Numbered from the stretch's first letter, positions 9,462 through 20,667 are shown. The stretch is DNA of 48,844 nt from Lojkania enalia (GCA_010094045.1 ML986795.1:6672-55515), one strand, 5' to 3'. The notes: a model not told the origin generated them from the sequence alone. Translations and numbers: made by a program.

Positions 9462-10318
9462 ATGTGGTATTCTGCGACATCGCAACTCTTTGCGTTCCTT
9501 TTCCCCCTAATGTGCTCAGGACATCCAGAACCCAAGCCTTTTCCTCATCCGCATCCCGAGGCCTTCCCTTATCCTGAACCCGAACCTTACCCTCGTCCTA
9601 AACCCTATCCTTATCCTGAACCAAAGCCCCATGCTTATCCTCAACCTGAAGCATATCCTCTGCCGAAGCCTCATTCTCAGCCCAAACCTTATCCAGATCA
9701 ATATAACAACTATGCGCCATTCTCTGGCGCAATCTACATCGTCAACTCCAACGGCCAACCGGTTGAGTATACCGGGTCTAACATGTGCCCATCCTGGGCC
9801 TCTATAAGCTGCAATAATATCCACGCACCAAGTTGGTAAGTATGAGAGACCGTATACCCTTGAGTTCTCGCTAAACTTTGGCTAGGTGTTGCCCGGCCTT
9901 GTACACCTGCTCCTCACCGGAAGACTGGGGTGGCGTCATCGGATGCTGTCCCGCTGGCAGCTCTTGCGCCGGATTTGGTAGCGTCGCATCTGTCACGACT
10001 ATTACTGTGCAAGCCGCACTGCAGACCACTGAGGTATACATTCCACCTGAATGCAATACAGCACCGGGAAACCCGGCACCTAATAGCGATTGTTATAATA
10101 ACCCATATCCCACCGAGAATCAAGTGTATCAAAATGGATTTTGTAGCACCTTAACGATGAGCGGGCCGGGACTTCCAACAACAGCTCAAGGAGACTGTGG
10201 TGTTATTCTTATTGTGAATCATGGATCTACGAATTTCGTAACCATTGGATATGGTTTTGGCATGTTTCTGATTTTATTACACTTTGCGATAGGGAGAATG
10301 TTCGCTATGGCTCGTTAG
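9462..10318 (+). CDS. Secreted PEP-repeat, Cys-rich cell-surface protein
   Basis: Exons 9462-9835 and 9886-10318 (50-bp intron, GTAAGT...GGCTAG); 268 aa. Residues 1-20 form a signal peptide. Residues about 21-85 are an irregular dipeptide-like repeat in which nearly every second residue is Pro (PEPKPFP, PYPEPEPYP and variants). A Cys-rich module follows, including 'NMCPSWASISC', then across the splice 'WCCPALYTCSSPEDWGGVIGCCPAGSSC', plus further Cys residues to about 215. The protein ends in a hydrophobic stretch followed by a short basic tail, resembling a GPI-attachment signal or a membrane anchor. I cannot name the family; extracellular or wall-associated is an inference from the architecture. 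A Ser-, Thr- and Gly-containing stretch precedes the tail. Confidence 0.75.
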
Positions 10319-10422
10319 ATCTACAAGTACGTATGAGTTTTAAGATAGAAATGCGTTTTATGTAGGTTATGGGTTACGATCCATGATTCTTGCTATCTAA
10401 AATCAAAAATTCTCTCATCAGT

Positions 10423-11184
10423 TCAATTCCCTTTATTTGCATACTCTTCCTCATTCTTTGGCACATTTATCATCCTTGGTACTGTAACCGCATTCAGATG
10501 TCGGAAGGCCTATACCTTAGTGGTTAGCGACCATTTATACACCCTTCCCTACTCATGAAATAACAATAGCGAGAGAATGGATCACAACGCACCCGCCAGG
10601 CCGCAGTCTCCCACGTCCAACTCCACACCCAGAAGCCCCACTCAATCCAGTAATTCATCCACCACACCGGGCTCATGAAATCAAGAACGGAACTTACATT
10701 GGCAAACTCACTCTCGGGTAGCTTTCCATCCCACTTGTCTTCTACCTTTTGTACCCTTGCTCGTCTAAGTGGATCATGACCTTACTGGATATCGTCTGCT
10801 CCTTGCCAACACCCTTGACCACGTACCTCGTCTTGAGGTCTATATGAATAGGGTTTCCCGCATCAGTGACTTGATGGCTTAGACGTTCAATTTCGGAAAA
10901 GGCTTGTTGCAGCCCGTACCATTGTGCAGTGTACCGGTCGCGACTAGTGGCAATGGTGAGCGGGTCCGTGAACGTCGCGTCGTCGCGCCAGAGGGCGAGC
11001 TTCTGTAGAGAGGGCCGGCCGGCGAAGAGGTCAAGGACAGAGCCTACTATAATCTTTTGCTGGGAGGAGAGGAAGCCACCGAGGGCGGTTTGGACGTTGG
11101 TTGTTTCAATGTTGAGGTTGCCTGAATGAGTTTAGTTGCTTGGATCTAAGTTTGGAAATAAGACGCTGACGAACTTGTAGACAT
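10423..11184 (-). pseudogene. NTF2/SnoaL-like protein with an apparent frameshift
   Basis: Minus-strand exons 11175-11184, 10593-11121 and 10423-10509, with introns of 53 bp and 83 bp. Joining gives 'MSTSNLNIETTNVQTALGGFLSSQQ...VLDLFAGRPSLQKLALWRDDATFTDPL' and 'WYGLQQAFSEIERLSHQVT', which resembles the NTF2/SnoaL-like fold of uncharacterised fungal proteins, and a C-terminus 'AFRHLNAVTVPRMINVPKNEEE'. At about 10750-10760 the frame breaks: 'HLDEQG' must shift to continue as 'VQKVEDKWDGKLPESEFAN'. The joined length is 626 nt, not a multiple of three, which agrees with a one-frame shift. Either this is a young pseudogene or there is a base error. The second intron could instead use a GTAAGT donor near 10696. 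Confidence 0.6.
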
Positions 11185-11665
11185 ATTAACAATAGCTGTC
11201 TTAGGTACTAATTTGAGCTGTGATAGACCTGGTCTGGCTATAGTTCGTATAGACTTGGAGCAAAACTGGGGATGGAATGGACGCATTGACTAGTGCTATT
11301 TAACTCATAATATAATACAAAATATGGTGATGAAATCCTTCAAATAATTTCCATATGAGTTTTCGTTATTTCCGACGGGTCGTGGAGATCGTAAGGTAAG
11401 TTGCGATTCACGAACAAATGTCATGACGCCATGGAATGGGGGTGCTAAGCTTAAAGTAACTAAAATCTAGACATGGAAGAGTTAGATTCGAAATCGAGTT
11501 TTACGGGACCCCGATGGATATGTTCTAATTTTGATGTGAATAATACGTGATATGTGGACTACGGAACGGTATGTGGCAGCGATATGGTGTCGGCGACGAC
11601 TTAGATCATTTGACAACACATAGTACCATTGTATAGATGACTGGGATGCAAGAGTATTGCCTAAT
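11185..11665. other. Intergenic region without recognised gene
   Basis: 480 bp, moderately AT-rich, between two minus-strand genes; it contains the upstream region of the NTF2-like gene and the 3' flank of the deaminase. Nothing else was seen. Confidence 0.4.
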
Positions 11666-12220
11666 TTACTTTCCATGCCCAGCAGTAGCGACTCTCAGGA
11701 TGTCTTCTTCAAATCCAGGCACATGTATACATTCGATACCATACTCTTTAAGCTTTGCTCTTCCTTTGTTCTCGCCAACGAACTTCTCAGGTTCGTTTAC
11801 CCCTAAATATACCTTCTTAATTGCAGTCCTGCCATCTTTGTATTTCGTCCTTATTATTCGATCTACACATGGCAGGTTTCGGCTAAGTCTCAAATTACAT
11901 GGCTCCATGGTTGTATAAATGACGGCGTTCTGTGGTAGCGCTTCCCCCACCTGTTCTTCGGGTAGGTCATGTGCTCGAGCAAATTTGATGAGACAGCATT
12001 GCTCTGCATGAGTATTTCCCTCAAGCTCGAGTGTATAGCCGCGCGATAGTATTGTTCCGGTATCACCATCGACGAGTAGCGCGCCGACACGGAAGTTCGA
12101 TGGTTTGGGTGGTGATTCTTGGGCTTGGTCCAAAGCAAGGCGCATATATGTAGAGTGATCTTTAGGGTCAATTGATGGCTGCGGGGGTGGCATGCTTTCT
12201 GTGTATAGTGGAAGCACCAT
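11666..12220 (-). CDS. RIB2: RIB2-like DRAP deaminase (cytidine deaminase superfamily)
   Basis: Single exon, 184 aa from the ATG at 12220; the frame stays open further upstream but that part is low-complexity and overlaps the divergent promoter, so I chose this start. The deaminase fold is complete: 'FRVGALLVDGDTGTILSRGYT', the zinc-binding 'HAEQCC' (His plus catalytic Glu), and 'TTMEPCNLRLSRNLPC', the PCNxRxS...C pattern of the riboflavin-pathway deaminase; then 'VYLGVNEPEKFVGENKGRAKL'. In the family this enzyme deaminates 2,5-diamino-6-ribitylamino-pyrimidinone phosphate in riboflavin synthesis. The conventional Gly after the Ser is Arg here. A general nucleoside/tRNA-type deaminase is a less likely alternative. 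Confidence 0.75.
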   Translation of the reverse strand: MVLPLYTESMPPPQPSIDPKDHSTYMRLALDQAQESPPKPSNFRVGALLVDGDTGTILSRGYTLELEGNTHAEQCCLIKFARAHDLPEEQVGEALPQNAVIYTTMEPCNLRLSRNLPCVDRIIRTKYKDGRTAIKKVYLGVNEPEKFVGENKGRAKLKEYGIECIHVPGFEEDILRVATAGHGK

Positions 12221-12449
12221 AGTGAAAGTTAGTGAGAAGGTTGGAGCAGTCGGTTCTAAATGGCAGTAAAAGAAGTGTTGTGGCGCGCGTGGAGGTGAAA
12301 GGGGCCATAGCTTCATCGGCGAACTTCCGCGCTGGTTCCGACTTGACGCGACGCGTGCGTTGCCTTCACATTCATCTATAGAGCTACGACACCTGGCGTT
12401 CTTCCCACTTCTACTCCGTGGTACTCTCACAAAGCACAATCCTTGTAAA
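12221..12449. promoter_or_regulatory. Bidirectional promoter, deaminase / J-protein
   Basis: 229 bp between two divergent start codons. It contains an ACGCGT (MCB-like) palindrome at 12351-12356, about 94 bp upstream of the J-protein start, embedded in a CG-rich ACGCGACGCGT run. Confidence 0.5.
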
Positions 12450-13606
12450 ATGCCTCGCCGACAAAAGGAAGAGTTGGAGATCGATGAGGACGAGGAAATG
12501 GACGGCCATGATCTCGAAGATGAAGACCCTCCCAGTATCAACCCATACGATGTTCTGGGTCTCAAGACAGATGCCAGCACCGAGGATGTGAAGAAGATTT
12601 ATCGCAAGCTAGCACTCAAACATCACCCAGGTACATTATACATGCCAAAGCCTCGCACTTTCGTGAGTCGATGCTGACTGTTTGCAAAGACAAGGCCCAA
12701 GAAGCCGACAAAACCGCCGCGAACCAGAGATTTCAGGAAATCGCATTCGCCTACGCCGTTCTATCCGATGAAGCGCGCCGAAAGCGCTACGATCTCACTG
12801 GGAGCACTTCGGAGACTGTGGCTGACGACGACGAATTCGACTGGCTCAAGTTCTACAAGGCACAATATGAGGAACTTGTTAACGAGGAGAACATCAAGAG
12901 GATCGCTACTGAATACAAAGGCAGCGAGGAAGAGAAGCGGAACCTCTTGGATGCGTATAACGATTACAAGGGCAACCTGGACCGCATATACAGTGTCATC
13001 ATGCTCTCCGACGTCTTGGAAGACGATGAGCGTTTTATTCAGTTCTTTAACGATGAAATCTCCAAAGGCAATATTGAGACTTATCCTGCGTATGAGAAGC
13101 AGAAGACTCCTACTGTGCGCGAGAAGGTAAAGAAGGCAGAGATCAAGAGAAGGGAGGAGTTTGATAAAAACCATGGCAAGAAAGACGAGGATGCTAGAGT
13201 GGGAGCTGAAGCAGGTGCCAAAGGCAAGCCGAAGGCTAAGAGCAAAAAGAGTGATCTAGATAGCATGGCTGATCTGGCAACTATGATTCAGCAGAAGCAA
13301 GCCACACGCGCTAGCAACTTCTTTGACCACCTAGAGGCGAAGTATGCGCCAAAGCAGAGGGGGCAGAAGAGGGCCATGCCTATGGACGAACCGCCAGAGG
13401 AAATGTTCCAAGCGACTGCTAAGAAGGGGGAAGAACATAAAAAGAAACGCCGCACTACCAAAAAGAAGCAGGAATCAGATGATGGGGTTGACCATGCTGA
13501 GGAGGATATCGTGGAGTCTGAAGAAGATGAGAAGGCTGAAAGTCTACCTAAATCAAAGCGGGGAAAACTGGTCAAGGGACGAGGGCGAGCGAAGGCTCAA
13601 GCATAG
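12450..13606 (+). CDS. DNAJC9-type J-domain protein (histone co-chaperone family)
   Basis: Exons 12450-12630 and 12690-13606 (59-bp intron, GTACAT...GCAAAG); 365 aa. An acidic N-terminus is followed by a J domain at about 31-95: '[14 protein letters not shown]', and an HPD motif at residues 59-61 that is created across the splice, confirming it. The middle, with '[25 protein letters not shown]' and '[14 protein letters not shown]', is diagnostic of DNAJC9, which in animals binds H3-H4 and recruits Hsp70. The C-terminal third is Lys/Glu-rich with basic clusters ending in [13 protein letters not shown], fitting a nuclear protein. Homologues are conserved in filamentous fungi. Function is inferred by family. 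Confidence 0.85.
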
Positions 13607-14173
13607 CATTATGATGAAGGCAGGTGGGCTGGGCACAAAGCCTACTGCACTTTAAATAGAAGGGTATATGGCGTTATGGACTGGGCTTGCATTTGGATGG
13701 TGTCCGGGGAGAACTAGCTTTGGTAGTTTGGGTTCTAGTATCCCTTTGTGGAAAGTGGCGGATACCGGTTTTTACCATGTATGAGAAGTGATTTCTTCTC
13801 AACATCTTAGGAACACTGAAACGTAGCTATAACTAGCATGGTTCGATAACTTAGAATGCGTTCAAAAGCTTCATGAACGAGCCTTGGTAGAAATCTAAGC
13901 ATCCAGGACACAAGTTTTCAAACATAATTCACTTAACGTCTGACATTGGTAACGTGGCTCTCGAACCATGGAACCTAAATTTGAGATTTGAGGCAGAGGA
14001 GACTCAATGTGACTACTGACTAAGCCGCTCTTGGCAACGCGCAACCCTTGTTCTTGCCCCATCATCATCCACGAGGCAGCTATCCATCCCCCATCACATA
14101 CCCCATCCAACACTCTACAAACTCTCGAGACAGGCTACTTTTCTGTGAAATCCTTGTCCCTCGAGCTGCCAGC
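13607..14173. other. Intergenic region between DNAJC9-like gene and VPH1
   Basis: 3' flank of the J-protein and promoter/leader of VPH1; CT-rich and CAT/CCA-rich leader just before the VPH1 start. No gene or RNA recognised. Confidence 0.4.
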
Positions 14174-16979
14174 ATGGCACCCACCAAGGACACTATGTTC
14201 CGTTCTGCGGACATGTGCTTGACGCAGCTCTACATCGCCAACGAGATTGGGCGCGAAGTCGTTTCGGCCCTCGGAGAACTTGGTGTCATGGATTTCAGAG
14301 ATGTATGTGATGCCCTAAGCTATTAGACGGCTTGTCCGGAGCTTCGTTGATGCGTATCGATGGATCGCGACGTTGACAGATTGCTTTTGCTAGCTTAATT
14401 CCGAAACCACTGCTTTCCAACGGACCTTTACGCAAGAGATCCGTCGATTAGACAACGTAGAGCGCCAGCTTAGTATGCTGAATTTCTGTCTGGAGATTGG
14501 CTGCGGCTGACTTGAAGAAAGGATATTTTCATGCGCAGATGGATAAAGCTGGCATTCCTATGCGATCCATTCACGATTTCAACAACCCGTTTACCTCGCC
14601 CTCTGCTTCTGAAATTGATGAGCTCGCCGACAAAAGTCAGAGCCTAGAGAACCGGATCTCATCACTGAACGAGAGTTATGAGACATTGAAGAAGCGGGAG
14701 GTGGAGCTTACAGAGTGGCGCTGGGTCCTCAGGGAGGCTGGCGGGTTTTTCGATAGGGTATATGGTCGGCTTTGGAACCGGAAGATGATCTAGACTAACT
14801 TTTTTTTTTCTAGGCTCGTGGCCAGACCGAGGAAATTCGACACTCCCTTGATGAAGACGATGCGCCGCTCCTCCGAGACGTCGAGCAAAGCGGTCACACA
14901 GAAGGCGCCGATCGATCCTTCTCTGTTATGAACATCGGCTTTGTTGCAGGTGTTATTCCCCGCGACCGTATTGCAGCTTTCGAGCGTATTCTCTGGAGAA
15001 CTCTCCGTGGCAACTTGTATATGAACCAATCTGAAATCCCGGAGCCAATCATTAACCCTGAGACCAACGAAGAGATTAGCAAAAACGTCTTCATCATATT
15101 TGCTCACGGCAAGGAAATCATTGCAAAGATTCGGAAGATCTCGGAGTCTCTTGGAGCCGATCTTTACAGCGTCGACGAGAACAGTGAGCTTCGGCGTGAT
15201 CAAATTCGCGAAGTCAATACCCGACTTAGCGATTTAGCAAGCGTTTTGAGGAACACCAAATATACCTTGGACGCTGAGCTGACCGCTATCGGTCGCAGTT
15301 TAGCAGCTTGGATGGTCATTATTAAGAAAGAAAAGGGCACCTACCAAACTTTGAACAAATTTTCCTACGATCACCAACGAAAAACGCTCATCGCAGAGGC
15401 ATGGGCTCCTACCAACTACCTCGGAGTTATCAAATCTACTCTCCGGGACGTAAATGACCGCGCTGGATTGTCTGTCCCTACCATTGTCAACCAGATTAAG
15501 ACAACCAAAACCCCACCAACCTTCTTCAAGACCAACAGATTCACACTCGGATTTCAAAGTATAATCGATGCGTACGGAACGATGAAGTACCGTGAAGTGA
15601 ATCCCGCTCTGCCAGCCATCGTCACATTCCCCTTCTTCTTCGCAGTCATGTTCGGTGATTTTGGTCACGGTGTGATCATTTTCCTTGCGTCGTTGGCTAT
15701 GATTTACTATGAACGTAAGCTGCAACGCAGCAAGCTCGATGAACTATTCTCGATGATCTTTTACGGTCGATACATCATTTTCATGATGGGCATTTACTCG
15801 ATGTACACTGGATTGCTTTATTGCGATGCCTTCTCTAAGGAGCTACCAATATTCAAGTCAATGTGGACCTGGAACGATAATGGCAAGGGCCCCACCGCTT
15901 CGCGCGTTGATGGCTATACCTATCCATTTGGCATGGACTGGAGGTGGCATGATACTGACAATGATCTCCTATTCTCAAACAGCTACAAGATGAAGCTCAG
16001 TATACTGCTCGGTTGGTGCCACATGACTTTCTCCCTGGGTTGGTCCCTGGTCAACGCCCGCTATTTTGCGACTCCCATCGATATTTGGGGCAACTTTGTC
16101 CCTGGAATGATATACTTCCAGTCGATCTTTGGTTACCTCTCTTTTTCAATAGTTTACAAATGGTGCGTCGACTGGGCTGCAATAGGACGACAACCACCTA
16201 GTCTACTAAACATGATGATTTACATGTTTCTTCAACCTGGTACCCTTGAGGATCCTGAGAACCCGCTGTATAAAGGGCAGGCCCAGGTGCAGGTTGTTTT
16301 ACTGCTCACGGCTCTCATTTGCGTACCCATTTTGCTATTCTTGAAACCGTTCTACCTTCGCTGGGAGCACAACAAGGCCCGGGCCTTGGGATACCGTGGC
16401 ATAGGAGAAAGCACTGGCGTCAGTGCTCTGGATGATGACGACGATGAAGGCCAGACCCTCAATAACGGACGGGAAAGCTTCGGTAACGATGAAGACGGCA
16501 TTGCCATGATCACTCAAGACATTCATGGCGAGGAACACGAAGAGTTTGATTTTGGTGAGATCATGATCCACCAAGTCATCCACACTATTGGTAAGTGATC
16601 CATTCACCGTCTATCCAAGCAATTCCTAATTTCAAGAACAGAATTCTGCCTGGAAGGCGTCTCTCACACAGCCTCGTACCTCCGTCTTTGGGCATTGTCA
16701 CTCGCTCACCAGCGCCTGTCAATTGTGCTCTGGGACATGACGATGCGCATTGGATTCGGCTTCACCGGCATTTCTGGTGCCATCATTATGGTCATAATCT
16801 TCTTTGTATGGTTCATGCTTACCGTATTTGTGCTCTGTATCATGGAAGGCACTAGCGCCATGTTGCATTCGCTGCGTTTGCACTGGGTTGAAGCGATGAG
16901 CAAGCATTTTATGGGCGATGGTGTACCGTTTGAACCGTTTTCTTTTAAGATTTTACTGGAGGAAGATCCAGTTGAGTAG
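14174..16979 (+). CDS. VPH1: V-type proton ATPase subunit a (Vo sector)
   Basis: Five exons: 14174-14302, 14394-14472, 14522-14757, 14814-16590 and 16642-16979 (introns 91, 49, 56 and 51 bp); 852 aa, the usual length. It starts '[37 protein letters not shown]', the conserved cytosolic N-terminus. The second half has the multi-pass membrane domain: '[17 protein letters not shown]', '[17 protein letters not shown]' and, in the last exon, '[19 protein letters not shown]', which carries the proton-path arginine (residue about 755). The Gln in AHQRLS is usually Ala. The protein couples c-ring rotation to proton transfer in vacuolar and Golgi membranes. All junctions preserve frame and family sequence. 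There is one subunit-a gene in the window. Confidence 0.93.
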
Positions 16980-18433
16980 GCTCTGTTTCCTTTTGTATGG
17001 GTGTAGGATTAGCTGTTATTGATCGGATGGGTGGCTTGGATGAGGCATAGTAGTCTTATGTGCCAATAGCCGTCTGTTTTGGTCTGTATATAGAAATGTA
17101 TACTTGTCTATATAGCGTATTTACTGCCGTTGTGTTTAGGTGAATTTTGCTAGTTCCTAACATACGTAATTTTGATATAGTTGACAGTAACTACGAACTT
17201 TGGCGACTTAAGGGGCGGTCTAGAGTTGGCGGCGAATTGACATTATCTACCCAGTTTACCATTCTATGGTTTCAGCTCTGTGCAGTGTTCCCGTAAAGAA
17301 CATCGCCCAACAAAATTAATCGCGCGGGAATTCAACAGAATAGTAAAAACCTGGTGCTGCGCTGCTCTGACCGGAGAGTTAGCGTTTGAAGTTGGTGATG
17401 CTAGTTGAACAGTGCCCTCTGGAAAATTCCAAGTCGGGCGCGGAATTACAGGCCAGAGAAACTTTCCCCTTCTCGAATCGGAAAGATAAATCGGAATCAA
17501 GGATAACAACGCACCGAGCGGCTCCCCTAGGAAATTTCGGGTCAGAGTTGAGGGCAGGAGACCGTGGAGAGATAGCTATTTAGAATCTGATAGGGCTGTA
17601 CGATGAGGCATTATCCCCCCGAGTCAATATGTTGCCTGTGTGTTGCCCCTGAAACGACTGACAGCTGTCGATTTGTTGGGTGATGATGACATTCAGCGGC
17701 AAGCGATCCATGCTCAAAGATGGTAGAGTAAGCTCCGATGGGCCTTTGCCGTGTTTGTGCAAGGCGGAGCAAGATGAGACGTTTCGATGTTAGCCGTTCA
17801 GGCCGCCGCCTGAAGCCAACAATTCTCCGTCACACAGAAGTTTTCGACGATCGACTTTCTAAATACGTCCTTATGGATTCGATAGACTGCTACTCTGCAT
17901 GTAAGGTATCGCATGGGATTATAAGAAAACATAGCGTCTCTAGTGCGATCGCCCGCACATTGCATAGGTCGGATATGCACACATCCTGCGGCGGTGAGAA
18001 GCTTTCGCCATAGCGACCCCGGCCCAACGCCGCAGCAATCGCTCATCCCTGGTCCTGGAACTATGGAATTGTCAAATGAGAGCGATTGACGAGAGACATG
18101 GCTGTCGGACAATCCCTGGGACCAGGGATATGAACTGGCCCCTCTTAAACAAGTGGCTGAGGCAGTGGAGGCGAGGTACGTGGTTGTGGAAGCTTGGGCG
18201 GCGATGGAGGTGGACTTATTTAAATGCGCAATCTCACGGGCGACTTTTGGTGTCTTTGATTTTATTTTATTTTTCCCTTAACCAATTCGCACCAGAATCG
18301 TTTCCTACTGTGTAAAGTAATTGAATAAGGGCGCAAGCTTTATTTGTTCCAATTTCTGGCTCAGGGTTTTCTCCAACCACTCTCTTTGCTCCACAGAAAC
18401 TCTCCGCCAAAAAACTTGACCTCTACAACCAGA
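16980..18433. other. 1.45-kb region without a supported gene
   Basis: Several ORFs of 60-111 codons on both strands, none with family-like sequence or splice support. It contains an 11-bp inverted repeat (18045-18055 with 18119-18129) separated by about 63 bp. Otherwise the VPH1 3' end and the promoter of the next candidate gene. Confidence 0.4.
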
Positions 18434-18720
18434 ATGTCTTTCTCCGCTGCCAGAATACCGACTTTCAGGTCGACGGGAACGTTCAGGGAGCGAAGGTTTT
18501 CTACTAGCAAAGATCCTAGCGAGAGTGGTCAGTTTAGCTATTTCGTCATAGTTTTGACTTTGCTTCTTTTGATAGCGCGATGCGATAGCGCAATACCGCA
18601 GCGCAGGCGCCAAAATGTCACCAGGTTGAAGACTACCCAATAGAAGAAGTGGGGAGACGCATTCACAACGTGGAAAAGAGATTAGAACAAATTGGGAAGC
18701 TCACTGATTCAATCTCGTGA
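18434..18720 (+). CDS. Candidate small mitochondrial coiled-coil protein
   Basis: Proposed exons 18434-18527 and 18602-18720, with a 74-bp intron (GTCAGT...CCGCAG), giving 70 aa. Exon 1 reads 'MSFSAARIPTFRSTGTFRERRFSTSK', a strong mitochondrial presequence (Arg/Ser-rich, no acidic residues for the first 18 residues). Exon 2 ends 'VEDYPIEEVGRRIHNVEKRLEQIGKL', a charged amphipathic helix, before a TGA. The join is in frame, but the acceptor is one of several nearby AGs. Below 100 aa such genes are often missed. I do not recognise the family. Support is presequence-like and coil-like composition only. Confidence 0.4.
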
Positions 18721-18835
18721 TTCTGAAATGCTTTGGCTGCCTTAAGCGGGACATTGGAGCATACAGACACATATGTACCTCAAGCACCATATCCACCCTT
18801 TTTTTTCTTGCGTTACCTTACTATCTTCTTTTAAG

Positions 18836-20335
18836 ATGGCTATTTCTTACGTACCTACTAATGTAAGCTCGATCGCAGAACTAACCTCCAAAATCCACCG
18901 CCAATTCCGTCAATCTCACGAAGGCCACAAACCACACGCCGGTCTCGATCCCACTCGTGCCTCAACCGGTGTCGTATGGACCTCTGAGCGCGCTTATGAA
19001 CACGGCTACCTAGAGAGCCCCGAAGCCTGGGCCAATCTTGGTCAAGGTGCCCCTGAGGTCGACGATGAGATCCAGGGTTGCTTTGACAGGCCTAAGATAG
19101 TTGATATCACGAGCCATGGACGAGAATATGGTCCTACAGCTGGTATCAAACCGCTGAGAGAGGCAGTCGCTAAGCTATACAATGAACACCACAGGAAGTG
19201 GAGGAAGAGCCAGTATACTTGGGAGAATGTCTGCATTGTTCCTGGTGGACGTGCAGGACTGATCCGTATTGCTGCTGTCTTGGGTAATTGTTATCTTGGT
19301 TTCTTCATTCCTGGTATGTACTTCTTATAAATGACTCCTTGATACTTAAAAACTGATAAGGGAACAGACTACACCGCGTACAATGAGATGTTGTCGCTTT
19401 TCAGGAATGTGAGTCCAACGCCAATTTCACAATTTTCTTGGGATTTGATACTGAAGAAGAAATAGATCGCGGCTATCCCTATTCCTCTAGGTGAAGATGA
19501 TAAATACCACATGTCACCCGATAAAATCGCCGAAGAAATCGCGCGCGGTACATCCGTTATCCTCACCTCTAATCCCCGAAACCCCACCGGCCAAATGGTC
19601 ACCAATCCTGAACTCGCTCAAATCCAGAACATTTGCCGTGACCGTGCAACTCTGATCATGGATGAGTTCTACTGCGTACGTACCCTTTCACCTCTACCCC
19701 ATTGCCTCCCTAATCTCACCATTTTTCAGGGCTACAACTATACCACAAACTGCGATGGCACCGTCATCTCTGCAGCTGACAACGTTGAGGATGTAGACGA
19801 AGACGATGTATTGATTATTGACGGTCTTACAAAGCGCTTCCGCCTCCCCGGCTGGCGTGTAGCTTGGGTCATCGGTCCCAAAGAATTCATCCAAGCCATC
19901 GGTTCCTGCGGCTCCTACCTCGACGGCGGCTGCAATGTTCCCTTCCAAGAGGCCGCTGTGCACATGCTCGAGCCGCCCCGCGTACGCAACGAGATGCGCG
20001 CCCTACAAATGCACTTCCGTAACAAACGCGACTACGTCATCGGCCGGTTGACGGAGATCGGATTCCAGTTTCCGTTCATGCCGAATTCGACGTTTTACTT
20101 GTGGCTGGATTTGTCAAATTTGCCAGAGAGCATTAATGATGGTTTGAACTTCTTCCAGGCGTGTCTGGAAGAGAAGGTTATTGTTGTGCCGGGTATCTTC
20201 TTTGATTTGAATCCGAGTAAGAGGAGGGATCTGTTTGATAGCCCTTGCCATCATTTTGTGAGGCTGAGCTATGGTCCGCGCATGGAGACACTGGTTAAGG
20301 GGATGGATGCCATTGAGAGGATTGTCAAAAAGTAG
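18836..20335 (+). CDS. PLP-dependent class I/II aminotransferase
   Basis: Four exons, 18836-19313, 19368-19408, 19466-19675 and 19730-20335 (introns 54, 57 and 54 bp); 444 aa. Fold-type I features in order: 'LGQGAPEVDDEIQG', 'YGPTAGIKPLREAVAKLYNE', 'VCIVPGGRAGLIRIA', 'TSNPRNPTGQMV' (the conserved NP-x-NPTG), 'IMDEFY' and 'IIDGLTKRFRLPGWRVAW', where Lys (about 278) is the expected PLP Schiff-base residue. The C-terminal domain includes 'FVRLSYG' with the substrate-carboxylate Arg. The relatives I recall are annotated as aspartate aminotransferase-like; the true substrate cannot be told. Intron 3 is stop-free and a multiple of three. The frame is also open upstream of the chosen start (from 18773). 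Confidence 0.88.
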
Positions 20336-20667
20336 GCCGCTAAATCCCTCTGACTGAGTGAATGATTGCTAATGGGGTTGCCTGTAGGCACCAGGATAAC
20401 CCGAGACCAGTAAACCAGATGAGGCCACGCGGTGGCGCACACTGACGGGACAGAGATGAAGGTGCGGCTGGTGGTAACGTCGTGAAGGAGAGTGTAAGCT
20501 TGTTAACAATTCTAGATTTGGAATTAGGCGGGCAAAATGGGGTAACAAGGGGACGGAATAGAATATAGGAGTAGTTGGTTGAACAATTAGTTTTCCTGTA
20601 TCATGGGTATAGAGTAGTACAAATATCCAACATATTTCTTCTCATGCGGCCAAGTATTCCCGGTGGA
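20336..20667. other. Convergent 3' region
   Basis: 332 bp between the aminotransferase and MRX8 stop codons. Nothing recognised beyond 3' flanks. Confidence 0.4.

Noticed and set aside
9516..9824. Antisense ORF with Arg/Ile/Gly repeats
   Set aside because: It is a shadow of the PEP repeat.
12221..12580. N-terminal extension of the deaminase to 12580
   Set aside because: The extension is low-complexity Ser/Arg-rich text, overlaps the 5' part of the divergent J-protein gene on the other strand, and deaminase similarity begins after the ATG at 12220.
13950..13990. tRNA B-box-like sequence (minus strand GGTTCGAGA)
   Set aside because: No matching A-box, acceptor stem or T-loop partner could be built around it.
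17738..18315. ORFs of 79-104 codons on both strands
   Set aside because: No start context, domain or splice support; composition looks random.
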